Of a stretch of 64,000 nucleotides of DNA, positions 53,054 through 61,555 are shown one piece after another (the stretch's first letter is position 1; each line of letters starts with the position of its first letter). A program made the position numbers and the translations under genes. The stretch is from Shimia litoralis. Lineage in GTDB: Bacteria; Pseudomonadota; Alphaproteobacteria; Rhodobacterales; Rhodobacteraceae. The notes beneath the pieces are model-generated. The model had not been told where the DNA came from, searched no databases, and saw nothing but the letters and a program-made list of their open reading frames with translations. Location: positions 1 to 64,000 of the forward strand of contig NZ_SULI01000005.1 in NCBI RefSeq assembly GCF_005518135.1, given 5' to 3'.

Positions 53054-55138
53054 ATGGCAGACATCCTGAAATACGAGGTGATTGACGGGGTCGCTGTTCT
53101 GACTTTGGGCAATCCTCCTTTGAATGCGCTTGGGGCCCATGTGCGAGAACAGCTTATCGCCGGGCTGAAACGCGCCTGTGGTGATACTGGCGTGCGTGCC
53201 ATTGTCTTGATCGGGGCGGGGGGCACGTTTTTCTCTGGGCCCGATGTCGAAGATATCGAACAGACCCCGTCAGACATACCTTTGTCATGGGTCTGCCAGC
53301 AAATTGAAGATTGCGTCAAGCCCGTGGTCGCGGCCATTCAAGGCACGGCGCTTGGCGGTGGGTTTGAGCTTGCGTTGGCAGCACATTACCGCGTGGTGCA
53401 TCACATGGCACGGATCGGATTTCCAGATGTCATGTTGGGGCTGATCCCGAACGCAGGTGGGACACAACGCGCGCCACGCCTTGTTGGGGCGCAGGTGGTC
53501 TTGGACATGATGCTGTCGGGGCGTCCGGCGGTGGCCAATGCGCAGCAGGTTGCCGGGTTCTTTGATGTGGTCACGCAAGACAATATTCGCGATGCGGCGT
53601 TGAATTTTGCACGTGATGTGATCCGGTCTGGGGCCAAGCCGCGCCGCACGCGCGATGCGGTGCAAGGCTTTTCCAGATCGTCAAAATATTTGTCAGAGAC
53701 ATCAAGCCGCAAAAAGGCTCTGCATCGGCGTCCCGAGAGGGCACCAAAGGAGATTGTCAGATGCGTCGAGGCAGCAGAGTTGTTGCCGTTTTCCGTTGGC
53801 TTGGAATTTGAAAAGGCCGCGTATGACACATGCCTTGCATCGGATCAGTCCAAGGCACTGCGCCACGCGTTCATAGCCGAGCGCATGGCCGCGAAATTCC
53901 CTGAGTTACGTGGGGTCTCTGCGTATCCTCTAGAGCAAATAGGCGTTGTTGGCGGCGGAGGTCTGGGCGCCGGTCTTGTCATGGCGTGTTTGTCCGCCGG
54001 TTTCGAAGTGATCCTTGTTGAACAGAACTCCGCGAGCCTTGCGCGGGCGCACACCCGCCTTTCGCAATTGATGGATCGAAAAGAACAATCTGGCCGGCTT
54101 GATGTCGAAAAACGTGGTCAAATGATGCGCCGTTTTGGGGCGGACACTGATTATGTCAGTCTGGCGCACGCCGACATCATCCTTGATACCACCCCAGAAA
54201 CCTTGGATCAAAAACGCAATGTGTGTGCACAACTGGACGCCATTATCAAAGACACGGCGGTGATCGCAGTGTGCACATCGCATCTGGACATTGATCGTGT
54301 TGCATCGGCGTCCGACGCCCCGGAGTCTGTCATCGGGTTGAATGTAGTGATGCCGGGGCAGGTGGCGCGTTTGGCCGAAGTGGTGGTGGGGCAGGCGACA
54401 GATGTTCGTACCGTCGCGACGATGGTGGCCTTGGTGCATAAACTGGGGAAAATTCCCGTGCGATCCGAGGTGGCCGACGGGTTCATTGCAAGCCAGCTTC
54501 TGGATGCCTTACAGACAGCCGCAGAGTGGTTGGTCCAGCATGGCGCAAGCCCATATGAGGTCGACAAGGCCATGCACGCGTACGGATTGGTGCTTGGGCC
54601 ATTTCAGATACTTGATCTTGTGGGGCTGGATCGGCACGCGCGTTCTATGGGGGGGCATCAAGGTGGTGATCAGGCCGCCAACGCGTTTCCCGTTTCAGAC
54701 GCGCTGTGCGCTGCGGGGCGACTGGGTCAGAAAACGCGGTCGGGATATTACCATTATCCAAACGGTGGCCATGGTGAGGCAGACGTAACCGTTTTGGAGA
54801 CAATAGATCAGCTTAGAGACCAATATCGTTGGCCCTCGCGAGAGCTTACACATGATGATATTCAGCGCAGGTGTCTTGCCGCTTTGGTCAATACCGGTGC
54901 GCGGCTTGTGCGCGAAGGCATCGCCACGCGGGCCTCTGATATTGACGTTGTAATGTTGCACGGGTTTGCATTTCCGCGTCGCCGCGGTGGCCCGATGATG
55001 AGCGCAAACCTTGAGGGTCTGTTACATATTCGCAAGGATTTAACCGCGTTCAGCACTGACAACGCGGCGCTTTGGTCGCCCGATCCTGCGTTCGATGAGC
55101 TTATCAAGAATGGGTTGGATTTTCGGTCACTTGCCTGA
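53054..55138 (+). CDS. FadJ-like fusion: enoyl-CoA hydratase + 3-hydroxyacyl-CoA dehydrogenase, active sites altered
   Basis: 694 residues laid out as in FadJ/FadB. Hydratase domain (1-190): GGGFELAL has the first catalytic Glu (105), but the second (PEV in relatives) is Asp125 in GFPDV, and the oxyanion segment reads SGPDV instead of GADI. Dehydrogenase domain (295-690): NAD motif GVVGGGGLGAG is good, but the catalytic HFFSP segment is GLNVVMPG, with Asn430 in place of His. The segment VDKAMHAYGLVLGPFQILDLVGLD and the final helices are normal. So dehydrogenase activity is probably lost. Start at 53054 with GAGGAGGAG. Confidence 0.9.
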   Translation: MADILKYEVIDGVAVLTLGNPPLNALGAHVREQLIAGLKRACGDTGVRAIVLIGAGGTFFSGPDVEDIEQTPSDIPLSWVCQQIEDCVKPVVAAIQGTALGGGFELALAAHYRVVHHMARIGFPDVMLGLIPNAGGTQRAPRLVGAQVVLDMMLSGRPAVANAQQVAGFFDVVTQDNIRDAALNFARDVIRSGAKPRRTRDAVQGFSRSSKYLSETSSRKKALHRRPERAPKEIVRCVEAAELLPFSVGLEFEKAAYDTCLASDQSKALRHAFIAERMAAKFPELRGVSAYPLEQIGVVGGGGLGAGLVMACLSAGFEVILVEQNSASLARAHTRLSQLMDRKEQSGRLDVEKRGQMMRRFGADTDYVSLAHADIILDTTPETLDQKRNVCAQLDAIIKDTAVIAVCTSHLDIDRVASASDAPESVIGLNVVMPGQVARLAEVVVGQATDVRTVATMVALVHKLGKIPVRSEVADGFIASQLLDALQTAAEWLVQHGASPYEVDKAMHAYGLVLGPFQILDLVGLDRHARSMGGHQGGDQAANAFPVSDALCAAGRLGQKTRSGYYHYPNGGHGEADVTVLETIDQLRDQYRWPSRELTHDDIQRRCLAALVNTGARLVREGIATRASDIDVVMLHGFAFPRRRGGPMMSANLEGLLHIRKDLTAFSTDNAALWSPDPAFDELIKNGLDFRSLA

Positions 55139-55152
55139 CCTTGTTGTCAGGT

Positions 55153-55368
55153 CTAGCCGAGAAAAATTCCGACGATGACAATCATCAATCCAATCACCGA
55201 CAAAAAGAGCGCCCCCAGATTCAAAGGCATTACCTTCTGAACCGCTGCGCGCAGCTCTTCGTCACTTAGTCCTGCTTTACGTGCTTTGGCGACTTTTAGG
55301 ATCGACACAACAAGACCCACAAGCCCGATCGATGAAATTAGAGCGCCTGACCAAACCAGCCATTCCAT
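55153..55368 (-). CDS. Small two-helix membrane protein
   Basis: 71 residues with helices at 5-25 and 50-70 and a charged loop (ARKAGLSDEELRAAVQK). Family not recognised. Convergent with the FadJ-like gene, 14 bp between. Confidence 0.75.
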   Translation of the reverse strand: MEWLVWSGALISSIGLVGLVVSILKVAKARKAGLSDEELRAAVQKVMPLNLGALFLSVIGLMIVIVGIFLG

Positions 55369-55543
55369 GCCGTTTTCCTTTCAAAACCAAAGTCAGAGTG
55401 CCCTAATCTATTGCGGTGCAAGCCGCAAGAGCATGGCAATCGGCGAGGCTGTGCCAAAAACCCGAATTTCAAGAGAATGATGGCTTGCGAGCTTTGAGAG
55501 CCAGAGGTAGGTTGCGGCCTTCATCCGACCCTCAGGAGGCCCC

Positions 55544-55804
55544 ATGAGCGACACTATTTCGGACGCCAGCTATCGCGTGACCGCAGACGAGCTGCGCCAG
55601 TTCATTGAACGTATCGAACGTTTGGACATGGAAAAGAAAGACCTTGCCGAACAGCAAAAAGAAGTGATGGCCGAGGCCAAATCACGTGGTTACGACACCA
55701 AAGTCATGCGCAAGGTGATTGCTCTTCGCAAGCGTGACAAAGACGATATTGCCGAAGAAGAAGCCGTTCTAGAGATGTACAAAGAAGCGCTTGGCATGGC
55801 CTAA
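55544..55804 (+). CDS. gapR: GapR-family nucleoid-associated protein (DUF2312)
   Basis: 86 residues with the DUF2312 pattern (VTADELRQFIERIERLDMEKKDLAEQ, then MRKVIALRKRDK). GapR binds overtwisted DNA ahead of replication forks and transcription, as a dimer or tetramer. It is essential or important in alphaproteobacteria. The Shine-Dalgarno is CAGGAGGC. Confidence 0.97.
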   Translation: MSDTISDASYRVTADELRQFIERIERLDMEKKDLAEQQKEVMAEAKSRGYDTKVMRKVIALRKRDKDDIAEEEAVLEMYKEALGMA

Positions 55805-55814
55805 GCCTGAATCT

Positions 55815-55845
55815 GATTTTGCCCTGCAATGGTCGGGGCGAAATC
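55815..55845. terminator. Weak hairpin between gapR and convergent gene
   Basis: GATTTTGCCC and GGGCGAAATC pair over 10 bp (one G-U), 11-nt loop. No U-tract; a doubtful bidirectional terminator. Confidence 0.4.
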
Positions 55846-55847
55846 AC

Positions 55848-56729
55848 TTAGGGCGAGATCAAAGTGACGCCGGGCATGCGTGAAATATCGTAGACGTCGT
55901 CATCATAGGCCTCAGTCAGTGCGTCGATGTATTCTTCGGTCCAGCCCGGAATATCAAGCTCTTCTTCGACTTCATCCTCTAGGGCGAATTTGTCCATGAA
56001 TGCAGCAATCACACGACGTTTTTGCACTTCGGTCATGCCCGGATGTTGGATAACGTATTCGCCAAAACGCGCCAGACCTTCGGATGACATGATCCCCGAG
56101 AGCAAGTCATCGCTGCCCTCAAGGGATTGTGTGGCTTCCAGACCGGCCATTTCACGCATCACCTGTTCCCAGATCAATGGCGTGTCTTCGTTGCACCAAA
56201 CCGTCACAGATGCGTTTGGAACGGCGTCGCGAATACGGGCAATCATCTCTGACCAACGCAAAGACAGCGGGTTTGATCCCTCGATCACCTCATCAAGTGT
56301 ATCATCAGGGCTTCCGGCGAGAATGGCGGGTAAAAATGTGGCCGGATCGCGAATAGCGATGAAAATTTCCAGATCATCGCAATTGAACAGGCTTGCGAAG
56401 TCCTGAAGACGATCGGCGGCAGCCGGATAAAAACGATCATTTCGCACGGCAAGGCGCGGCACACCCAAAAAATTGCTGTTGGACAGAATGATGCGATCGG
56501 GTTCCGAAATGGCCGGGTCTTTCATCTTGCCCAGAACGGTTTCACGTGCGTTCGCCTCAAGCGGGACCGACCGCACATCATGCAGTATGTCCCGAATTTG
56601 GCGCCGATAGCTGCGCGGCTTGGGGATGGAAACCCCGCGCTCTGCTAAAAACGTGCGGTTTTTGCCAAGACTTTTCAAGAGCCCGTCATCGTCTGTGAAG
56701 TGGGCCCCGATATGAAGAATAACCTGCAT
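55848..56729 (-). CDS. Conserved protein of unknown function, sulfotransferase-like fold possible
   Basis: 293 residues. It opens MQVILHIGAHFTDDDGLLKSL, a pattern like the nucleotide-binding strand of sulfotransferase-type proteins but with no clear P-loop. IAIRDPATFLPAIL resembles the 3'-phosphate-binding segment. The last 60 residues are rich in acidic residues. No signal peptide. Seen as an unnamed protein in roseobacters, as far as I recall. Function unknown. Confidence 0.75.
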   Translation of the reverse strand: MQVILHIGAHFTDDDGLLKSLGKNRTFLAERGVSIPKPRSYRRQIRDILHDVRSVPLEANARETVLGKMKDPAISEPDRIILSNSNFLGVPRLAVRNDRFYPAAADRLQDFASLFNCDDLEIFIAIRDPATFLPAILAGSPDDTLDEVIEGSNPLSLRWSEMIARIRDAVPNASVTVWCNEDTPLIWEQVMREMAGLEATQSLEGSDDLLSGIMSSEGLARFGEYVIQHPGMTEVQKRRVIAAFMDKFALEDEVEEELDIPGWTEEYIDALTEAYDDDVYDISRMPGVTLISP

Positions 56730-56814
56730 CTGTATCCGGATGATGTTAGAGTTTACGCAATCTATTATATCTTGCTTTCTGGACAGTTAAACCAGATTCA
56801 GGCAACAGGGCATC

Positions 56815-58473
56815 ATGAAACCGCAACAAGCCTTTTCTCCCTCTGAAAATGGGCGTTCTTTTCAGATCAGCCCATGGTCCATCGGATCGGTCATTATCTG
56901 TGTGATCGTGGTGGCACCAATTCTTGCAGTGTTCTATATCGCGCTGAATCCGTCTGAAAACATTTGGCCCCATCTGATCTCGACCACATTGCCGCGATAC
57001 ATGCGCAATACCGTGATCCTGATGCTTAGTGTTGGAACCTTGGCGGCCAGTGTGGGCACGGGGGCGGCGTGGCTCGTGGCGCGCTATAGATTTCCCGGTG
57101 TTGGCTGGTTGCAATGGGCGCTGTTATTACCGCTGGCGATCCCTGCCTATGTGGGCGCGTATGCTTTGGTGGATTTTCTTGAATACGCAGGACCCGTACA
57201 AACCGGACTGCGGTCGATCTTTGGCTGGCAAACGTCGCGCGATTATTGGTTTCCCGAGATACGCTCGATGGGGGCGGCGGTGGTTGTGCTGACGGCGGCG
57301 TTGTTTCCGTATGTCTATATCTTGGCGCGTGCTGCCTTTCGCGAACAGTCGGCCGAAGGTGAGGACGTGGCGCGTTCATTAGGCGAGGGCGCTTTGGGGC
57401 GTTTTTGGCGCATTGGATTGCCGTTGGCGCGTCCGGCGATTGCTGCAGGCACCGCTATCGTGATGATGGAAACCGTCAATGATTTCGGGACCGTAGACTA
57501 TTTTGCGGTGCAAACCCTGACCACAGGAATTTTTAGTGTTTGGCTAGAGAGCAACAATGCCGGTGGTGCCGCACAAATCGCAACGGTGGTTCTGTTCCTT
57601 GTGATTTTTTTGGTGACCATGGAAAAAACCAGTCGACGCAAGGTTCAGTTCTTTAGTTTGTCGAGCCGGCACCGACCCGCCACGCGCACTCAACTTTCAG
57701 GCGTTTTGGGGCTTGCGGCTACGGGGGCCTGCCTTATTCCCTTTGCCATCGGGTTTGTACTGCCCGTCGGTGTGATCTTGTCCCACGCATTGGAAAACGC
57801 AGACCGCTGGACAGATCCTGCGCTGGTAAGGGCGTTGATCAATACCGTGTCCGTTGGCGGGGTTGCGGCGGTTGTAACGGTATTGGCTGGTGTATTTTTG
57901 GTCTACGGCGTGCGTCTGTCAGGGCGCAGCCTGCCACGGCTATTGCTGCCGCTGACGACAATTGGATATGCCGCACCCGGTGCGGTTTTGGCTGTCGGAA
58001 TATTGATTCCCTTGTCGCTCTTGGATCACAAGTTGGCGGATCTGATCGAGGTCATCACCGGACAACCCTCTGGGTTGGTTCTCACTGGATCTGCGTTTGC
58101 GCTGGTGTTGGCATATTGCGTACGTTTCTTTGCGATTGCGCAAGGGGCTGCTGACGGGGCGATGGGACGTGTCCGCCCCAGCTTGGCCATGGCGGCACGG
58201 TCTTTGGGCCGTACCAAAGGTCAAACCCTGAAAGATGTGTATTTCCCGCTTATTCGTGGGTCGATCGGCTCGGCATTGCTGTTGGTGTTCGTGGATTGCG
58301 TCAAAGAACTGCCTGCGACAATGCTGTTGCGCCCGTTTAATTTCGACACATTGGCCACGCGTGTGCATGATCAGGCGAGTCTCGAAAACCTAGGAGACGC
58401 AAGCCCTGGAGCGATCTTGATTGTGGCCGTCGGCCTCGCGGCAGTCGGCTTGTTGGCCCGCGCAAACAAGTGA
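56815..58473 (+). CDS. Iron-type ABC transporter permease (FbpB family), orphan
   Basis: 552 residues, two permease repeats, about twelve membrane segments. Each half has the EAA loop (ARSLGEGALGRFWRIGLPLARP; ARSLGRTKGQTLKDVYFPLIRG). Most like FbpB/AfuB Fe(III) permeases. No binding protein or ATPase lies next to it, so its partners must be elsewhere. No iron box was seen in the short upstream gap. Confidence 0.92.
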   Translation: MKPQQAFSPSENGRSFQISPWSIGSVIICVIVVAPILAVFYIALNPSENIWPHLISTTLPRYMRNTVILMLSVGTLAASVGTGAAWLVARYRFPGVGWLQWALLLPLAIPAYVGAYALVDFLEYAGPVQTGLRSIFGWQTSRDYWFPEIRSMGAAVVVLTAALFPYVYILARAAFREQSAEGEDVARSLGEGALGRFWRIGLPLARPAIAAGTAIVMMETVNDFGTVDYFAVQTLTTGIFSVWLESNNAGGAAQIATVVLFLVIFLVTMEKTSRRKVQFFSLSSRHRPATRTQLSGVLGLAATGACLIPFAIGFVLPVGVILSHALENADRWTDPALVRALINTVSVGGVAAVVTVLAGVFLVYGVRLSGRSLPRLLLPLTTIGYAAPGAVLAVGILIPLSLLDHKLADLIEVITGQPSGLVLTGSAFALVLAYCVRFFAIAQGAADGAMGRVRPSLAMAARSLGRTKGQTLKDVYFPLIRGSIGSALLLVFVDCVKELPATMLLRPFNFDTLATRVHDQASLENLGDASPGAILIVAVGLAAVGLLARANK

Positions 58474-58507
58474 TTTTGCCGATATGAAAAAATCTTGTTT
58501 TTTTTGC

Positions 58508-58535
58508 TTGCAGGTCGGGAAGTTTCGGCTTAAAT
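58508..58535 (+). promoter_or_regulatory. Possible tRNA-Thr promoter
   Basis: TTGCAG (58508-58513), 16-bp spacer, TTAAAT (58530-58535), eleven bases before the tRNA 5' end. A plausible sigma-70 promoter. Confidence 0.4.
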
Positions 58536-58545
58536 CGCCTGCAGT

Positions 58546-58621
58546 GCCCCTATAGCTCAGCTGGTAGAGCAACTGATTTGTAATCAGTAGGTCCGCGGTT
58601 CGAGTCCGTGTGGGGGCACCA
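58546..58621 (+). tRNA. tRNA-Thr (anticodon TGT)
   Basis: 76 nt with encoded CCA. Acceptor stem GCCCCTA/TGGGGGC, D arm AGCTCAGCTGGTAGAGC, anticodon stem CTGAT/ATCAG with loop TTTGTAA (anticodon TGT), T arm GGTTCGAGTCC, discriminator A. Reads ACA and related threonine codons. Its 3' end is the boundary between ordinary chromosome and accessory genes, the typical place for element insertion. Confidence 0.97.
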
Positions 58622-58657
58622 TTAAAATCAAAGACTTAGCTGGCGTAAGAGTTTTAA

Positions 58658-58690
58658 GACGGTTTGAAAAGACGGTTTTTAGGACGGTTC
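58658..58690. repeat. Three GACGGTT direct repeats beside the tRNA
   Basis: GACGGTT occurs at 58658, 58671 and 58683, spaced 13 and 12 bp, starting 37 bp after the tRNA end; the last overlaps the end of the Beta gene. Such short iterations may be arm sites for a recombinase or just local duplication. Confidence 0.45.
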
Positions 58691-59797
58691 GATCACCATG
58701 TCATCATCTTCTAGCCAGCTTATCTGCTGGCTTGGCTGGCTGACACGGGCATCTGCGAATTTGATTCCTTCTAGCGCTCCTAGATCACGGACTACCCGAG
58801 TGAGGTGATGGGCCGTATTCCATTCGCGCCACATGGATGCATTGCCGCACCCGTCTAGCCCTTTAGCTCCACGCCAAATGCGGTCGTCCGCATAGCTGAA
58901 ATGTTGGCCTGCAAAATGTCCGCTGTCCAAAATTCGCTGGAACACTTGCTTCATCACATCTCTGTCTTGCCCCTCTTTGCCGCCTCGCACAACGAGGGTG
59001 TGGTCTGGGGTGGTGTACCTCAGGTGACGGATCGGACGCCCACCACCCTTTGTCGAGAAGGCCATCTCTCCGCAATCTGCGCCGAAGTCGCCATATGCGA
59101 TGACCTCTCGCTGCACAGAACATTCACGCATTGCCGCCAAGAAAGTCTTCCACTCGTCACGGGGCACAAGCTTATCGGCCCCTACAGCAGCGGGGTTCTT
59201 GGCTGGAAAAGCTGAGCCTTGAAAGACGATGCGAGCCCAAACTGCGCATTCATTGAGGAAGTCAAATACACCTGCAACGGACCCTGCCGCGATTTCGGGC
59301 ATAAGGTCGGCTCCGGTGAAGTCTAGGAATACAACGGTGTCCTCAGGGCGAGCGCCCACCTCATGGAGACCCCTCAATAACGTATCGGGTTCTACCTCGG
59401 AGAAGGGAACATAAACACCAAGACGGGGCGATTTGGACCTAAGGAAACCTTTGTATATGGGGTTGAATAGGTCGGCGACTGTCGCGACGGGAATCAGATT
59501 TGGATTGCGGCCTTGCGCTATTCTAAAGAGAGTCTTGATGCCATTGTCACCCAGCGCCGGTGCAACGAATTGCGGATCCACGAAAGCCGGGCGGACAGGC
59601 CAATACTTCCCCATCCTCTCACCGCTGTAGTGTGCGATCTCATCTGGAGACAGTGGTGCGCCCTTTTCAGGGTCGCGCTCTTTCGGAGGACAAATTACAA
59701 AACGAGGGCGGATATGTTCTTGAACGTCACGAGCTATACGTGACGCAGCGACGTACTCGCCAAGCTTCAATCGCAGGGTTGGGTGGTAAGGCAGCAT
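58679..59797 (-). CDS. Beta-family protein (T4 Beta-like, PF14350)
   Basis: 372 residues similar in layout to the T4 Beta-protein family: an N-terminal beta/alpha barrel-like part (YWPVRPAFVDPQ, KTLFRIA, VYVPFSEVEPDTLLRG, VVFLDFTGADLM) and a C-terminal part with HLRYTTPDHTLVVRG and FSYADDRIW. Family members occur in mobile and defence-linked islands; biochemistry is unknown. It follows the HTH-ImmA gene by 14 bp on the same strand, so one operon under HTH control is likely. Its stop is 57 bp from the tRNA-Thr end. Confidence 0.8.
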   Translation of the reverse strand: MLPYHPTLRLKLGEYVAASRIARDVQEHIRPRFVICPPKERDPEKGAPLSPDEIAHYSGERMGKYWPVRPAFVDPQFVAPALGDNGIKTLFRIAQGRNPNLIPVATVADLFNPIYKGFLRSKSPRLGVYVPFSEVEPDTLLRGLHEVGARPEDTVVFLDFTGADLMPEIAAGSVAGVFDFLNECAVWARIVFQGSAFPAKNPAAVGADKLVPRDEWKTFLAAMRECSVQREVIAYGDFGADCGEMAFSTKGGGRPIRHLRYTTPDHTLVVRGGKEGQDRDVMKQVFQRILDSGHFAGQHFSYADDRIWRGAKGLDGCGNASMWREWNTAHHLTRVVRDLGALEGIKFADARVSQPSQQISWLEDDDMVIEPS

Positions 59798-59811
59798 TAT
59801 CGGATTCTCCG

Positions 59812-61089
59812 TTAGACTTGTTCCATCAGTTGTTTGCGCACAGTGTTCCTCCCAATATTCTGCGAGAAGATAGCATAGTTCTTCCTCTCGCGCCGTATCC
59901 GGCCAAATACGATTGCCGGGTTGATCCCCAAGTCATTCGCAAATTTCTGTATCACCCCAGCCGATTTTGAAATTCTTGCAGGGGATCGCCTCCAGACCTC
60001 ATCTGGTATCAGTATGTTTTGGGCAAAAAGGTCAGCCTCTGCCTCCTGTTCGTCTGCGGAAGGCAGGTCCATTTGGTCAAAGAAGCCAGTCGATAGGCCC
60101 GTCTTGAAGTGCAAAATCGCATGGGCGATTTCGTGCAAAATAGTAAACCAGAAGTTGTCAAGCGCATCGTTGCGAAGAGTTAGCCCAATCACAGGCAAGC
60201 CATCTTCTATGAACGCAGCGCCATCAATTGCTAGACCTTCAATCTGACGTTCGACGACAGCCAGAATGCCCTTTGAGTGGAGCATGTCCAAAGCTCGCCT
60301 TGGACCGTCATCAAATGCACTGAGGCGGACGAACTCAGGCAACCAACCAATGTCCAAAGGATCGAAGTGGAAGCTGCCAGAAGCTTTTAAGGCGTTAGCG
60401 CGCTTGGCAACTTGTGCCCGCCACGCATGGAGCAGTATGTCCTCGCTCTTATCTACGACGTTTAGCCCGGTTCGGAGAAGCGATGGGCTGCCAAATTGGA
60501 TGCGATTCTCCGCAATTGTCTGTCTAAGGTGGTCCTCATCGAACTCATCGCCAAACCAACCATGCTTGCGGCCATGTTTGAGAATTTTCTTAATCTCGTT
60601 CTTCGGGGCATTTGCTATGACTTCATCCATGCCTCTTAGGGCGGGAAGGTCGGTTATCTCTGCCTTTAGATGAACACCCAGAAGAGACGCTATGCGGCCA
60701 TAATTCTTGATGCTTATAGAATTGTAACGGTCCGCTTCATAGCGCTGCACCTGTTGCTCTTTCAGGCCTAGTCGCCAAGCAAGTTCTTTTTGGGAATAAC
60801 CCTTTGCAATACGTGCGACGATCAGTGTTACACCGGGATCGGCTTTGGCATGGACTTCCAAATCTTTAGCGCGACCATTTTCTTTCGCGTTCTGATACGC
60901 ATCAATCGCCTTTTGAAGGTCGCTGCGTTCTGCTTTCATAATGCGTGTGACTTGCGAAACCACTTCCGGTGGAAGACCCGCTACAACGTGCTTGAAAGTC
61001 TCCTCGGATGAGAGCGCGTCAGTCAGCTTAGATAAGCGTGCTTTGGCTTCTCTGAGTTCTTTTTCATTGAGGATGATTCCATTTGTCAT
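59812..61089 (-). CDS. HTH + ImmA/IrrE metallopeptidase fusion
   Basis: 425 residues. A helical N-terminus (1-80), HTH_XRE at 87-140 (RIAKGYSQKELAWRLGL, EQQVQRYEADRY), a middle region, then the ImmA/IrrE zinc-peptidase with HEIAH (319-323) and a downstream acidic ligand in QEAEADLFAQ. ImmA proteins cut repressors of mobile elements on DNA damage; fusions with HTH often act as antitoxins or self-cleaving regulators. Operators of ACAAC/GTTGT type lie right upstream. It drives the Beta-family gene behind it. Confidence 0.9.
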   Translation of the reverse strand: MTNGIILNEKELREAKARLSKLTDALSSEETFKHVVAGLPPEVVSQVTRIMKAERSDLQKAIDAYQNAKENGRAKDLEVHAKADPGVTLIVARIAKGYSQKELAWRLGLKEQQVQRYEADRYNSISIKNYGRIASLLGVHLKAEITDLPALRGMDEVIANAPKNEIKKILKHGRKHGWFGDEFDEDHLRQTIAENRIQFGSPSLLRTGLNVVDKSEDILLHAWRAQVAKRANALKASGSFHFDPLDIGWLPEFVRLSAFDDGPRRALDMLHSKGILAVVERQIEGLAIDGAAFIEDGLPVIGLTLRNDALDNFWFTILHEIAHAILHFKTGLSTGFFDQMDLPSADEQEAEADLFAQNILIPDEVWRRSPARISKSAGVIQKFANDLGINPAIVFGRIRRERKNYAIFSQNIGRNTVRKQLMEQV

Positions 61090-61099
61090 GCCTCTTGGT

Positions 61100-61119
61100 A
61101 CACAACTTTTGTGTTGTGT
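61100..61119. promoter_or_regulatory. Operator 1 upstream of the HTH-ImmA gene
   Basis: ACACAAC-N6-GTTGTGT, a perfect 7-bp inverted repeat, 11 bp before the start codon. Confidence 0.7.
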
Positions 61120-61128
61120 GCAATGGTA

Positions 61129-61144
61129 ACAACAAAATTGTTGT
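61129..61144. promoter_or_regulatory. Operator 2 upstream of the HTH-ImmA gene
   Basis: ACAACAA-N2-TTGTTGT, a perfect 7-bp inverted repeat sharing the ACAAC/GTTGT core with operator 1. The two-site layout suggests cooperative self-repression. Confidence 0.7.
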
Positions 61145-61555
61145 GTCGGCCATTATCGACCTGTCACCCCTAAAAGGGCCTCTTATCGGATGGCTCTATA
61201 CATCAGTAAAATATGGTGCAGGGAAAGATACATCCCGTCACCCTGTATCCGACCGTTTTCCGGGTTGGTCTGAGCCCGGATAACCATTTGCCGCGCAGTA
61301 GTGTTTCAAGGTAAACGATTTACAGGGCGGGCAATAAGTCAGCCCCGGGGCGTCGTAACCTCGCACGAAGCGGCTGGTGTTGGCCGCAATAGCACCTCCT
61401 CAACCTTTATGGTCGGGGAGGCTGCGACGTATGTCCAGGGCTTCGGCCTAAAGGTCGTAGCGGTCGTCTTCGTGCGACTTACGAACTCCCCGGTCACCAG
61501 AGGAAACTCTTGGTGGCCGTTTCAATTTAGGCGTTTCGCCATAAGGGAGTTAAAC
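61145..61555. other. 411-bp gap with no recognised gene
   Basis: From 61301 on the frame of the next gene stays open but shows no conserved residues or start signal, so I leave it out. One notable stem: GGTCACCAGAG and CTCTTGGTGGCC (61492-61518) pair around a GAAA loop with one bulge, 26 bp before the ribosome site of the next gene. Otherwise nothing seen. This gap holds the promoters of both diverging units. Confidence 0.5.

Noticed and set aside
58474-58507. A/T-run hairpin as terminator of the iron-type permease
   Set aside because: The A6/T6 pairing around 58488-58505 is too weak to support a call.
61301-61555. Upstream extension of the island membrane protein
   Set aside because: No start signal or conserved pattern; the ATG at 61556 has AAGGGAG and is directly followed by the first membrane segment.
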